Of a stretch of DNA of 15,176 nt, positions 1-7,690 are shown piece after piece. Both the position numbers and the translations under genes were made by a program. The notes under the pieces were generated by a model. The model did no database searches, was not told the DNA's origin, and saw only the letters and a program-made list of their open reading frames with translations. Origin of the DNA: DASUBN01 sp036263155 (GTDB lineage Bacteria > Pseudomonadota > Gammaproteobacteria > Natronospirales > REEB76); NCBI GenBank assembly GCA_036263155.1, contig DATAHN010000068.1:1-15176 (forward strand). Direction: 5' to 3'. Position 1 is the stretch's first letter, and every line of letters starts with the position of its first letter.

Positions 1-621
1 CCCATGCTGCAGCGCCTGCCCGCCGGCAGCAGCATGATCGCGACCGGCGTCGCGTCGCCGTTCATGACGCCCATGAAGCTCTCGCTGGTGGTGGCGCTGT
101 TCCTCGCGGTGCCGGTGTTCCTCTACCACCTGTGGCGCTTCATCTCGCCGGCGCTGTACCAGCGCGAGCGGCGCATGTTCTTGCCGCTCCTGGTGTCGAG
201 CGTGGTGTTGTTCTACTCCGGCGTGGCCTTCGCCTACTTCGTGCTGTTCCCGGTGGCCTTCGCCTTCCTCAACACCGCCGCGCCCGAGGGCGTGCGGGTG
301 ATGACCGATATCAACGCCTATCTCGACTTCGTGCTCGCCATCTTCTTCGCCTTCGGCGTCGCCTTCGAGGTGCCGGTGGCGATCGTGCTGATGGTGTGGG
401 CCGGCTTCAGCTCGCCGGGCCGCCTCAGGAAGATGCGGCCCTACGCGCTGGTGGGCGCGTTCTTCGTGGGCTTCCTGCTGGCGCCGCCGGACGTGGTGTC
501 CATGACGCTCCTGGCGGTGCCGGTGTACCTCCTCTACGAGCTCGGCATGGTGATGGCCCGCATCCTGGTGCCGGGCTCCCGCGAGGTGGACGCCCAGCGC
601 GAAGGGGATCGCCCGGCGTGA
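1..621 (+). CDS. tatC: Sec-independent protein translocase TatC (5' end missing)
   Basis: This is the C-terminal part of TatC, the polytopic inner-membrane receptor of the twin-arginine pathway that, with TatA/TatB, exports folded proteins. The reading frame is open from base 1 (a Pro codon precedes the first Met), so the true start lies upstream. About 50 residues seem to be missing compared with the roughly 258-residue E. coli protein. Visible family hallmarks are MIATGVASPFMTPMKL, PALYQRERRMFLPLLVSS, FAYFVLFPVAFAFL, the periplasmic TDINAYLDFV segment, FGVAFEVPVAIVL, the RLRKMRPYALVGAF loop and the LLAPPDVVSMTLLAVP segment before the last membrane helix. The C-terminus is short and charged. 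The stop codon overlaps the start of the acetyltransferase gene, so the two are probably co-transcribed. tatA and tatB are presumably just upstream but are not in view. The family call is near certain. Confidence 0.97.
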   Translation, partial: PMLQRLPAGSSMIATGVASPFMTPMKLSLVVALFLAVPVFLYHLWRFISPALYQRERRMFLPLLVSSVVLFYSGVAFAYFVLFPVAFAFLNTAAPEGVRVMTDINAYLDFVLAIFFAFGVAFEVPVAIVLMVWAGFSSPGRLRKMRPYALVGAFFVGFLLAPPDVVSMTLLAVPVYLLYELGMVMARILVPGSREVDAQREGDRPA

Positions 622-1049
622 GCGGCCTCAGCGTGCGTCCGGCCGAGGACCGGGACGCCGCCGCGGTGGCCGCGCTCGTGACCCAACTCGGTTATCCCAG
701 CGCCACCGCCGAGGTGGAGGCACGCTTCGCGCGCCTGCGCCACAATCCTGACGTGCGGGCCTTCGTGGCCGAGCGGGAAGGCCGCGTGGTGGGAGTGGTG
801 GGGCTCATGGCGTTCCCGGCCTTCCACCGGGACGGCCTGCACGGCTACGTCACCGCACTGGTGGTGGACGAGAAGGAGCGCGGCGGCGGCATCGGCGCGG
901 CGCTGATGGTGCAGGCCGAGGCCTGGTTCGCGGAGCGCGGCGTCAAGCGCGTGAACCTCACCACCGCCTTGCACCGGGAGGCCGCCCATTCCTTCTACCA
1001 GAAGCGCGGCTATACCTACACCGGCAAGCGCTACACCAAGATCCTCTGA
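618..1049 (+). CDS. GNAT-family N-acetyltransferase
   Basis: A 143-residue single-domain GNAT acetyltransferase, which transfers an acetyl group from acetyl-CoA to an amine; the substrate cannot be told. Motif A, the CoA pyrophosphate loop, is VTALVVDEKERGGGIGAALM (about residues 78-97, with RGGGIGA at 88-94). Motif B is HSFYQKRGY (124-132). Beta strands around RAFVAEREGRVVGVVGL fit the fold. The GTG at 618 is chosen because it gives a protein of normal GNAT length starting at the first beta strand, overlaps the tatC stop (GTGA), and has AAGGGG about 10 bases upstream. The frame is open much further upstream, but that part is only an antisense-free shadow of tatC. Expression is probably coupled to tatC. 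No terminator hairpin with a T-tract is obvious after the stop. Confidence 0.88.
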   Translation: MSGLSVRPAEDRDAAAVAALVTQLGYPSATAEVEARFARLRHNPDVRAFVAEREGRVVGVVGLMAFPAFHRDGLHGYVTALVVDEKERGGGIGAALMVQAEAWFAERGVKRVNLTTALHREAAHSFYQKRGYTYTGKRYTKIL

Positions 1050-1289
1050 AGCTGCTGCGCTCGCCGGGGCGTTGTCTGTAGCAGGGATGCGTACGTGCCG
1101 TGGAGCACAGGGATGTGCGAGAGCGGCGGCGCGAGGCACGCAATGTCTGAAGTCAGAGCTGGGTGACTGCGTCACCTTCCCCGCTGCACATCCATGTGCA
1201 GCGAGCAGGCCTCGCCTGTGCTTTCCTGCACAGGCGTCCGCGGCATGCCGTGGACTCGCTCGCGACGCTTCAGAGCTAGTTCCGTCTTA
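1050..1289. repeat. Non-coding region with a cluster of inverted repeats
   Basis: No credible gene lies between the acetyltransferase stop and the POT transporter leader. Instead there are several hairpin-forming inverted repeats. GCACA-GGGA-TGTGC is at 1105-1118. GGTGAC-TGC-GTCACC is at 1162-1176. GCTGCACAT-CC-ATGTGCAGC (9-bp arms) is at 1183-1202. CGCCTGTGC-TTTCCT-GCACAGGCG (9-bp arms) is at 1213-1236. The first and third share the core GCACA(G/T)GGATGTGC when one is read on the opposite strand, so the region looks like two inverted copies of a small palindromic element (REP/BIME-like). Similar short palindromes are common between genes in GC-rich gammaproteobacteria. Some may also act in termination or mRNA stability after tatC-GNAT. 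Confidence 0.6.
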
Positions 1290-1300
1290 TTGACTCAGAG

Positions 1301-1348
1301 CCCCCAAACCGGGGATGCTCCGGCATCACCCAATCGTTGGGTAGGGGA
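1301..1348 (+). promoter_or_regulatory. Structured 5' leader of the POT transporter gene
   Basis: Two small hairpins abut each other immediately before the ribosome-binding site. The first is GATGC-TCCG-GCATC (1314-1327); its loop has the form C(UNCG)G, an unusually stable RNA tetraloop. The second is ACCCAA-TCG-TTGGGT (1328-1342). The Shine-Dalgarno AGGGGA follows at 1343-1348, five bases before the ATG. A CCCCC run at 1301-1305 could pair either with GGGG at 1311-1314 or with the Shine-Dalgarno GGGG at 1344-1347. This could control translation, but no known riboswitch class is recognised and the transcription start is unknown. Confidence 0.4.
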
Positions 1349-1353
1349 AATCC

Positions 1354-2868
1354 ATGGCCAAGACCGCCGCATCGCAGCAGGGCCGCACGTTCCTGGGCCA
1401 CCCGCTGGGCCTCATGAATCTCTTCTTCACTGAGGCCTTCGAGCGCTTCAGTTATTACGGCCTCAGGGCCATGCTCATCCTGTATCTGGGCGATGCGGTC
1501 ATCAACCACCGCGGCGGCCTGGGGCTCGACGACAAGCAGGCGGCCGGCATCTACGCCCTGTACGTGGGGTTCGTCTATCTCCTGTCGCTGCCCGGCGGCT
1601 GGATCGCGGACCGGCTCATCGGCCAGCAGCGCGCCGTGTTCTACGGCGCCATCATCATCGCCTGCGGCCAGTTCGCCCTGGCGGTCCCCTCGGGCGGCCT
1701 GCCCGGCGCCTGCCTCGGCCTCGTACTCATCGTGCTGGGGACGGGCCTGCTCAAGCCCAACGTCAGTGTGATCGTGGGCCAGCTCTATCCCGAGGGCGGC
1801 GTGCGCCGCGACGCGGGCTTCTCCATCTTCTACTCCGGCATCAACCTCGGCGCCTTCGTGGCACCGCTGCCGGTGAGCTACGTGGCCGAGACCTACAATT
1901 GGCACTGGGGCTACCTGCTCTGCGGCTGCGTCATGCTGGGCGGCGCCCTGTGGTTCCGTTCCACCAAGCATTGGCTGGCGGGCGCGGGTTCGGAGCCCAG
2001 CCGCAGCGGCAACGCGGCGCGGGACGCCGCCGTGCAGCGGCGCGGCTGGACCGCGGTGGCGGCTGCCATGGCCGCGCTGGCCCTGGGCGGCCTCGCGCTC
2101 TGGTCCGGTTGGTTCAGCTTCGACGTGAACACCGCCGCCGGCTACACCGGCGGCATGATCTTCTGCGCCGCGGTGCTGTTCTTCTCCTACATCCTGGCCT
2201 TCGGCGGCCTCACCACGGTTGAGAAGAAGCGGGTGGTGGTGATCTTCCTGCTGTTCGCCGGCGCGGCGTTGTTCTGGACCGGTTTCGAGCAGGCGGGCTC
2301 CTCCCTCAACATCTTCGGCGAGCGCTATACCGACCGCGCCGTGCTCGGCTTCGTGTTCCCGGCCGGCTGGTTCCAGAGCGTGCAGCCGTTCTTCATCATC
2401 ACGCTCTCGCCCTTCATCGGCTACCTGTGGATCCGCCTCGCTGCAAGGAACCTGAACCCCTCCACGCCGGTGAAGTTCGCCCTGGGACTCATCATGATGG
2501 CGGTGGGCTTCATGGTGATGGTGGGCGCCGCCCACGTGGTGGCCAACGGTGCCCTGGCCTTGCCTTACTGGCTCATCGTGACCTACTTCTTCCACACGGT
2601 GGGCGAGCTCCTGCTGAGCCCGGTGGGCCTCTCCGCCGTCACCAAGCTCGCGCCGCCGCGCTACGTGAGCCAGATGATGGGCACCTTCTTCATGGGCCTT
2701 TCCCTCGGCAACGTGTTCGCGGGCCTGATGGGCGGCAAGCTCGACCCGAGCCAGCTCGGGCAGATGCCGGACGTGTTCATGCAGATCGTGTATCTCGGGC
2801 TGGGCACGGGCTTCCTGTTCCTGGCGTTCAGCAGGCCGATACGCAAGCTCATCGGCGGCGCGGAATGA
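1354..2868 (+). CDS. POT/PTR-family proton-coupled peptide transporter
   Basis: A 504-residue major-facilitator protein of the proton-dependent oligopeptide transporter family (DtpA/YdgR type), expected to bring di- and tripeptides across the inner membrane with protons. The family signature E-x-x-E-R-F-x-Y-Y is at residues 27-35 in the first helix. The MFS motif-A-like GGWIADRLIGQQRAV is at 81-94. GLLKPNVS is near 131-138, and the PTR2 signature FYSGINLGAF is at 159-168. The C-terminal half has the usual FFHTVGELLLSPVGLS segment, with the conserved Glu of helix 10. The length is typical. The start is the first ATG after AGGGGA (1343-1348). It faces a second peptide transporter across a shared terminator, so this locus is devoted to peptide uptake. 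The exact substrate range is inferred. Confidence 0.95.
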   Translation: MAKTAASQQGRTFLGHPLGLMNLFFTEAFERFSYYGLRAMLILYLGDAVINHRGGLGLDDKQAAGIYALYVGFVYLLSLPGGWIADRLIGQQRAVFYGAIIIACGQFALAVPSGGLPGACLGLVLIVLGTGLLKPNVSVIVGQLYPEGGVRRDAGFSIFYSGINLGAFVAPLPVSYVAETYNWHWGYLLCGCVMLGGALWFRSTKHWLAGAGSEPSRSGNAARDAAVQRRGWTAVAAAMAALALGGLALWSGWFSFDVNTAAGYTGGMIFCAAVLFFSYILAFGGLTTVEKKRVVVIFLLFAGAALFWTGFEQAGSSLNIFGERYTDRAVLGFVFPAGWFQSVQPFFIITLSPFIGYLWIRLAARNLNPSTPVKFALGLIMMAVGFMVMVGAAHVVANGALALPYWLIVTYFFHTVGELLLSPVGLSAVTKLAPPRYVSQMMGTFFMGLSLGNVFAGLMGGKLDPSQLGQMPDVFMQIVYLGLGTGFLFLAFSRPIRKLIGGAE

Positions 2869-2884
2869 GCCCTCTCTGAGACAC

Positions 2885-2920
2885 AAAAAGAAAGCCCCCT
2901 TTGCAGGGGGCTTTCTGTTT
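2885..2920. terminator. Bidirectional Rho-independent terminator between POT and OPT
   Basis: A strong hairpin with 12-bp arms at 2889-2900 and 2905-2916 (AGAAAGCCCCCT / AGGGGGCTTTCT) and a 4-base loop. On the + strand it is followed by GTTTCTG. On the - strand it is followed by TTTTTGTG, a better U-tract. It lies 20 bases after the POT stop and 20 bases after the OPT stop, so it can end both convergent transcripts. Confidence 0.92.
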
Positions 2921-2936
2921 CTGCGGACGGCTGCGG

Positions 2937-4934
2937 TCACTTGGCCGCGAGCTTCTCCGTCCAACGGTAGAGCAGGTACACCATGATCGCGAAGGCGATG
3001 CCGCCGATCCACAGGCCGGGGATGGCGAAGTCGTCGCCCACCACGCCGATGGGGAAGGGCTTCTCGGTGAACACCACCAGCGCCGTGAACACCACGCCCA
3101 GGATGCTCTCGCCCACGATCAGGCCCGAGGCCAGGAGCGTGCCGAGCTGCTTGGTGGCCTCCGCCTTGGGCTTGGACAGCCGGTCGGCGCGCTTCTCGAA
3201 CCACCAGCCCACCACCGCGCCTACCGTCACCATCAGCGTGGACTGCGTCGGCAGATAGATGCCGAGGCCCACCGCCAGCGGCGGCAGGCGCAGCTTGCTG
3301 GTCTTGGACAGCACGAGGTCCACCACGATGCAGGCGACGCCGATGCCGGCGCCGATGCCCATCAGCTTCCACTTCTCCAGGTCCACCTCGATCACGCTCT
3401 GCGCCAGGGCCGAGATCAGGCCCGCCTGGGGCGCCGGCAGGGCGTGGATGCCCGCGCCGGGGGCGCCGAGGAAGCCGTAGGCCTTGTTGACCAGGTCCAG
3501 CACCGGCGCGATGACGAGCGCGCTCGCGACCACGCCGATCACCAGCGCCCACTGCTGCTTGGCCGGGGTCGCGTCCACCAGCTGGCCGGTCTTGAGATCC
3601 TGCAGGTTGTTGTTGGCGATGGCCGCCACGTTGAACACCACCGCGGTCACGAACAGCGCGTAGGCCACCAGCGCCTTGCCCATCTCCGGCGGCAGCGACG
3701 ACTTCACGGTGAGCACCAGGAACATGGCGGTGATCGCCACCACCAGGATGCCGATGCCGGAGAGCGGGCTGTTGGAGGCGCCGATCAGCCCCGCCATGTA
3801 GCCGCACACGGTGGAGACCAGGAAGCCCACCACTACCACCACCACGATGCCGCCGATGGTGAGCAGCAGGGCGTGCTCGCCCAGGCCCGCGCCGTTGGCG
3901 AAGTTCCACAGCAGCCAGGCGATGGGCAGGATGCACAGCAGCGAGACGATGCCCACCTGGTCCACGGGGATGTCCAGCTCGGTGCGCGCCAGGGTGTCGC
4001 CCTTGCCGGTCTTGCGCGCCTTGGACGAGGCCATGGCGCTCTTGAGGCCGCCGATCACCGGCTTCACCAGCTTGATGAGCGTCCAGATGGCGGACACCGC
4101 GATGGCGCCGGCGCCCACGAAGCGCACGTAGTGGCTCCAGGTGCCCAGCGCGAAGCCGGTGGCATCGCCCGCCGCCGGATGCAGCGCGCTGAAGTGCGGC
4201 ACACCCCAGGCCCAGCCGATGAGCGCGCCCACGAACATGGCGATGCCCACCGTGATACCTACCAGGTGCCCGATGCCGAACAGCGCGGTGGAGAGCGCGA
4301 AGTCGAAGCCGCTGGCGGGGGCGTCGTCGCCGTTGCCGAGACGGAAGAAGCGCACCACGTCACTGGCGAAGAGCCGGGTCTGCACGACCACCAGGAACAG
4401 CGCCGAGACCAGCGAGCCCATCAGCACCGCCTTGAGGCCCTTGCCGCCGGATTCCACCGAGTCCTTGGCCTTGGACGAGGAACCGGAGCCGACCTTGATC
4501 ACCTCGGCGCAGGCGGTGCCTTCGGGGTAGGGCAGGTCGGACTCGGTCACCAGCGCGCGGCGCAGCGGGATCGAGTACATCACGCCCAGGATGCCGCCGG
4601 TCACGCAGATCGCGGTGGACTCCCAGTACGGGAAGCCGGTCCACCAGCCGATCATGATGAAGCCCGGCAGCACGAAGATGATGGAGGACAGCGTGCCCGC
4701 CGTGGAGGCGATGGTCTGCACGATGTTGTTCTCCTGGGCGGTGGAGTTGCCCAGCCAGCGCAGCAGCGCCATGGAGATCACCACCGCCGGGATGGAAGTG
4801 GAGAAGGTGAGGCCGGCCTTCAGGCCGAAGTACACGTTCGCTGCCGTGAACAGCAGCGTCAGGGCGATGCCGATGATGACGCCACGGACCGTGATTTCCT
4901 TGAGCGCCGAGGCGCTGCCGGAGGACTTCTTCAT
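2937..4934 (-). CDS. OPT-family oligopeptide transporter
   Basis: A 665-residue polytopic membrane protein of the bacterial oligopeptide transporter (OPT) family, whose members move peptides or peptide-like metal chelates. The N-terminal half is highly typical: LKEITVRGVIIGIALTLLF, AANVYFGLKAGLTFSTSIPA (31-50), QENNIVQTIASTAGTL (67-82), FVLPGFIMIGWW, GGILGVMYSIPLRRALVTES (113-132) and LPYPEGTACAEVIKVG (134-149). The C-terminal half repeats alternating helices and a VDATPAKQQWALVIGVVASA segment. The start at 4934 gives MKKSSGS. The same frame continues upstream to 5012, but that extension is low in hydrophobicity, atypical for the family, and would use up the divergent promoter region. It shares a terminator with the convergent POT gene. 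The real substrate (peptide or chelate) cannot be read from sequence. Confidence 0.94.
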   Translation of the reverse strand: MKKSSGSASALKEITVRGVIIGIALTLLFTAANVYFGLKAGLTFSTSIPAVVISMALLRWLGNSTAQENNIVQTIASTAGTLSSIIFVLPGFIMIGWWTGFPYWESTAICVTGGILGVMYSIPLRRALVTESDLPYPEGTACAEVIKVGSGSSSKAKDSVESGGKGLKAVLMGSLVSALFLVVVQTRLFASDVVRFFRLGNGDDAPASGFDFALSTALFGIGHLVGITVGIAMFVGALIGWAWGVPHFSALHPAAGDATGFALGTWSHYVRFVGAGAIAVSAIWTLIKLVKPVIGGLKSAMASSKARKTGKGDTLARTELDIPVDQVGIVSLLCILPIAWLLWNFANGAGLGEHALLLTIGGIVVVVVVGFLVSTVCGYMAGLIGASNSPLSGIGILVVAITAMFLVLTVKSSLPPEMGKALVAYALFVTAVVFNVAAIANNNLQDLKTGQLVDATPAKQQWALVIGVVASALVIAPVLDLVNKAYGFLGAPGAGIHALPAPQAGLISALAQSVIEVDLEKWKLMGIGAGIGVACIVVDLVLSKTSKLRLPPLAVGLGIYLPTQSTLMVTVGAVVGWWFEKRADRLSKPKAEATKQLGTLLASGLIVGESILGVVFTALVVFTEKPFPIGVVGDDFAIPGLWIGGIAFAIMVYLLYRWTEKLAAK

Positions 4935-5020
4935 GTGGGATTCCCGCTGTTCCGCGGCGTATGCCGGGGTTGGCGTAAAATACCCCATCCGTCCCCCGGT
5001 GTCTTGCCCCAAAGGCCGCC
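4935..5020. promoter_or_regulatory. Divergent promoter region, OPT (-) and EamA (+)
   Basis: This 86-bp gap separates two divergently transcribed transporter genes and must hold promoters for both. A TAAAAT sequence at 4976-4981 is a reasonable -10 element for the + strand gene, but I see no convincing -35 partner. AAAGG at 5011-5015 serves as the ribosome-binding site for the EamA gene. No clear operator is visible. Confidence 0.4.
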
Positions 5021-5956
5021 ATGACCCGCGCCGTTCCCACGCGATTGCAGTTCGTCCTCGCTTTCGCCGCCGTCTATGTAGTTTGGGGCTCCACCTTCCT
5101 CGCCATCCGCATCGGCGTCGCCGACCTGCCGCCGGCCTTCCTGGCGGGCGGCCGCAACACCCTGGGCGGAGTGCTGCTCATGGCCTTCGCCTGGTGGCGC
5201 ACCGGCATGGCGCCCTGGCGCTCGCCGGACTGGGCCGTCGCCGCGCCGGTGGGCCTCACCATGATCGCGGTGGCGAACGGCTTCACCACCTGGGGCGAGA
5301 TGTGGGTGCCCTCCAACCAGGCGGCGCTCATCTCCGTGTGCTCGGCCCTGTGGACCGCCTGGTTCGGCACCTTCGGCGCCCGCGGCCACGCCTTGAGCCT
5401 GCGCGCCAAGACCGGCCTCGCCCTGGGGTTCGCGGGCGCGGTGCTGCTGTTCATGCCGGGCCACGGTTTCAGCTTCGAGCACCTGGGCGCCCAGTGCCTG
5501 ATCCTCATCGCCACACTCTCCTGGGCCGGCGGCGCCATGTGGGGTAGGTCGCGGGACGTGAGCACGCCGCCGCTGATGCTGGCCTCCATGCAGATGTTGA
5601 CCGGCGGCGTGGCCTTGCTGGTCGCGGGGCTCATCACCGGCGAGGCGGAGCAACTGCGGCTCACGGTGAAGGGCGTGGGATCGGTGGTGTACCTGGCGCT
5701 GTTCGGGTCCTGTCTGGCCTACACCGCCTATATATGGTTGCTGCGCAAGGTCACGCCGGACAAGATCGCGACCATCGCGTACGTGAATCCGCTGGTCGCG
5801 GTGACCTTGGGATGGATGGTGTTGGGGGAGACGCTCAACAGGTGGCAGGTGGCGGGGATGGTGGTGCTGTTGTCAGGCGTGGTGCTCATCAGCACCCCGG
5901 CGGGGAGCCTGGCCAGAAGCCTGTTCAGAAAGAAAAGCGGTTCGGCCGCGGCCTGA
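5021..5956 (+). CDS. EamA/DMT-superfamily transporter (YedA-like)
   Basis: A 311-residue protein with ten predicted membrane helices in two EamA repeats, a drug/metabolite transporter of the RhaT/YedA type that usually exports amino acids or other small metabolites. Typical segments are the N-terminal VYVVWGSTFLAIRIGV, the paired PPAFLAGGRNTLGG loop, the second repeat with LSWAGGAMWGRSRD, and the C-terminal YLALFGSCLAYTAYIWLLR...IATIAYVNPLVAVTLGWMVL signature with GE in the following loop. Length and layout are normal for the family. The start has AAAGG five bases upstream. It is followed by a long palindromic repeat rather than a classical terminator. Substrate unknown. Confidence 0.93.
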   Translation: MTRAVPTRLQFVLAFAAVYVVWGSTFLAIRIGVADLPPAFLAGGRNTLGGVLLMAFAWWRTGMAPWRSPDWAVAAPVGLTMIAVANGFTTWGEMWVPSNQAALISVCSALWTAWFGTFGARGHALSLRAKTGLALGFAGAVLLFMPGHGFSFEHLGAQCLILIATLSWAGGAMWGRSRDVSTPPLMLASMQMLTGGVALLVAGLITGEAEQLRLTVKGVGSVVYLALFGSCLAYTAYIWLLRKVTPDKIATIAYVNPLVAVTLGWMVLGETLNRWQVAGMVVLLSGVVLISTPAGSLARSLFRKKSGSAAA

Positions 5957-5970
5957 TCAAAAGAAGGATT

Positions 5971-6035
5971 CCGCACCTCCGCGCGGGTTACTTTTGGCGC
6001 GCCAAAAGTAACCAAAAGCACTCGCCCGGAGTGCG
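5971..6035. repeat. Large palindromic intergenic repeat, possible terminator
   Basis: A perfect 28-bp palindrome occupies 5986-6013, each half being GGTTACTTTTGGCG read on its own strand. It is flanked by further complementary sequence, CCGCACCTCCG (5971-5981) against CGGAGTGCGG (6028-6037 region), with one bulged base. The whole can fold into a long hairpin between two convergent genes. From memory, sequences of the TTACTTTTGG...CCAAAAGTAACCAAAA type recur between genes in Pseudomonas and Xanthomonas relatives, so this is probably one copy of a dispersed family. Lying between convergent stops, it may also stop transcription from both sides. Confidence 0.75.
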
Positions 6036-6045
6036 GGGTCAGCTG

Positions 6046-7635
6046 TCAGTCCGTGTCGAACTGCTGCCACCACTCGAGCGTCGGCGGCTCGGGGGTCTTG
6101 GGCGTCGGCATGGCGAGGGCTTCGGGCTTGACCCTATAGAGGACCATCGGGTCCTCGGCCCGCACCTTCATCACCTGCTCGAAGTACTTGGGGCTCGGCT
6201 CCGGCACGAACTTCACCGGGTCCTGCTCGCTGCCCAGCGGCAGGTACTTTTCGTTCACGAGGATGTAGTCGCCGGGCTTGATCTCGCCGCCCTGGATCTT
6301 CGCGTACAGCTCGCGGCTGGAGCGCACGTAGGGCATCGGGCCGCCCAGCTCATATAAGGTGAGCGCGCGCGGCCACTGGAAGCTCACGATCGCGCCCGGC
6401 TTATGGTTCTGCGCAGCCTTGATCTTGCGGAAGGCGGACTGGTGGGTGATGCGGTCGTCATCGTGCATGGGCACCCACACCGCCACGCCCACGGCGAACA
6501 CGGCGATCACGAACACGGCGAACCCACCCAGGATGTTGCGCACCAGCCCGTGCAGTTTGTCGGTCTTGAACACGGGCTCGATGGCGGCGAGGCCCAGCAG
6601 CGCCAGCGCCGGCGCCGCCGGCAGGATGTACTTGCTCTGCTTGGAGGCGGAGAGGGTGAAGAACAACACCGTCCACAGGCTCCAGATGATGAGCAGGCGC
6701 CAGCGGAACTCGCGGCGCGCGTAGCGGAATCCGTAGTAGAGGCCGAACGGAATCAGCACGCACAGGGGCAGGAGGTCGCCCCACAGGGTGTGGGCGTAAA
6801 GGTACCAGGGCTGCTGGTGGTCGAAACCCACGAAGAAGCGCGTGAAGTTCTGGTACACCAGCACCGCGCGCACGAAATCCCAGTTCACCGTCAGCCCGGC
6901 GGCGATGTACCAAGGCACGATGCCCACCAGCGACAGCAGCACGCCGCGCACCGGCGACAGGCGCCACAGCTCCCTGAGGCACCAGCCCAGCCGGTAGGCG
7001 AGGCCGCGCGGCTCGCCGGTGTCCGGCTGCAGGCTCATGAGACCGGTGGCGAGGATCTCGAGGCCCATGGCCGGCAGCGTCACGGCGATGCCCACCGGGC
7101 CCTTGGCGGCGGTGGCGAGCGCGACGCCGAGCCACATCTCCCAGGGGAACTTGCGCAGCGGCGGGTCGGTGCGGATGCGGATGTAGCCGGTGAACGCCAC
7201 CAGCGTGCCGAAGATCAGCAGCGAGTCCGACTGGGCGGTGAAGAAGTTGTAGATGACCGCCGGCATGGCGGCGCCGGTGAGCGGCAGCAGCCACTTGGGC
7301 CAGGTGGGGAACAGCTCCTTCTGCAGGCGGCCGAGCCACACCACCCACAGGAGCAGCGCCACGTAGCCCGGCAGGCGCACCGCCGCTTCGATGGGCAGGC
7401 CGAAGAACGCGCCCGCCAGCGAGAGCCAGAAGTACAGCGGCGGGTACTCGATGTAGGGCGTGCCGTTCTTGATCGGGATCAGGAACTCATGGCGCGCCAG
7501 CATCTCGCGCACCGCCTCGGCGAAGCGCGGTTCCATGGAGGGCACGGGGCCGTGGTTGAACATCGACAGGACGCACAGCGTCCCGAGCACGACGAGCAAC
7601 CAGTGGAGCGCGGTTATTTTCTTGATTAGTGGCAT
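6046..7635 (-). CDS. GT39/ArnT-like polyprenyl-phosphate-sugar glycosyltransferase
   Basis: A 529-residue polytopic membrane glycosyltransferase of the ArnT/PMT superfamily. These enzymes take sugars from a polyprenyl-phosphate donor and attach them to lipid A, protein or another surface acceptor on the periplasmic face. The first periplasmic loop has MEPRFAEAVREML (residues 34-46) with the acidic residue typical of the catalytic site, then IEYPPLYFWLS (62-72). Further marks are ATAAKGPVGI (175-183), YQNFTRFF...HQQPWYLY (261-280) and SASKQSKYILPAAPALALL (329-347), the conserved helix-loop of the family. A soluble C-terminal region of about 140 residues follows the last helix (around 370-390). 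The start at 7635 has GGAAG upstream. It stands alone, without the arn genes, so the acceptor is not known. Confidence 0.9.
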   Translation of the reverse strand: MPLIKKITALHWLLVVLGTLCVLSMFNHGPVPSMEPRFAEAVREMLARHEFLIPIKNGTPYIEYPPLYFWLSLAGAFFGLPIEAAVRLPGYVALLLWVVWLGRLQKELFPTWPKWLLPLTGAAMPAVIYNFFTAQSDSLLIFGTLVAFTGYIRIRTDPPLRKFPWEMWLGVALATAAKGPVGIAVTLPAMGLEILATGLMSLQPDTGEPRGLAYRLGWCLRELWRLSPVRGVLLSLVGIVPWYIAAGLTVNWDFVRAVLVYQNFTRFFVGFDHQQPWYLYAHTLWGDLLPLCVLIPFGLYYGFRYARREFRWRLLIIWSLWTVLFFTLSASKQSKYILPAAPALALLGLAAIEPVFKTDKLHGLVRNILGGFAVFVIAVFAVGVAVWVPMHDDDRITHQSAFRKIKAAQNHKPGAIVSFQWPRALTLYELGGPMPYVRSSRELYAKIQGGEIKPGDYILVNEKYLPLGSEQDPVKFVPEPSPKYFEQVMKVRAEDPMVLYRVKPEALAMPTPKTPEPPTLEWWQQFDTD

Positions 7636-7690
7636 CGGGCGCTTCCGCGAGGATGGCCCATGATACCAATGCCTGTGCCATCATCGGCAC
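7636..7690. promoter_or_regulatory. Short divergent promoter gap, GT39 (-) and rlmJ (+)
   Basis: Only 55 bp separate the two divergent starts. The rlmJ start lacks a recognisable Shine-Dalgarno within 15 bases, so its mRNA may have a very short leader. I see no convincing -35/-10 pair and no operator. Confidence 0.3.

Noticed and set aside
1050..1353. Possible small gene or tRNA between the acetyltransferase and POT
   Set aside because: Short frames here have no ribosome-binding site or domain pattern, and no cloverleaf with a T-loop GTTCRANNC was found. The region is dominated by hairpins.
1276..3936. Very long open frame (886 codons) on the - strand
   Set aside because: It runs antisense to the POT gene and out of frame across the OPT gene, crosses the terminator, and its product is low-complexity Arg/Gly/Ala/His-rich. 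It is a by-product of high GC.
4935..5012. 26-codon N-terminal extension of the OPT protein
   Set aside because: Not typical of the family, and it would occupy nearly all of the divergent promoter gap.
2901..5024. 707-codon open frame on the + strand
   Set aside because: Exactly antisense to the OPT gene. Its His/Asp/Gln/Gly-rich product has no domain pattern, and OPT has unmistakable family motifs.
6403..7629. 408-codon open frame on the + strand
   Set aside because: Antisense to the GT39 gene, with a His/Gln/Arg-rich product and no ribosome-binding site. It is a GC shadow.
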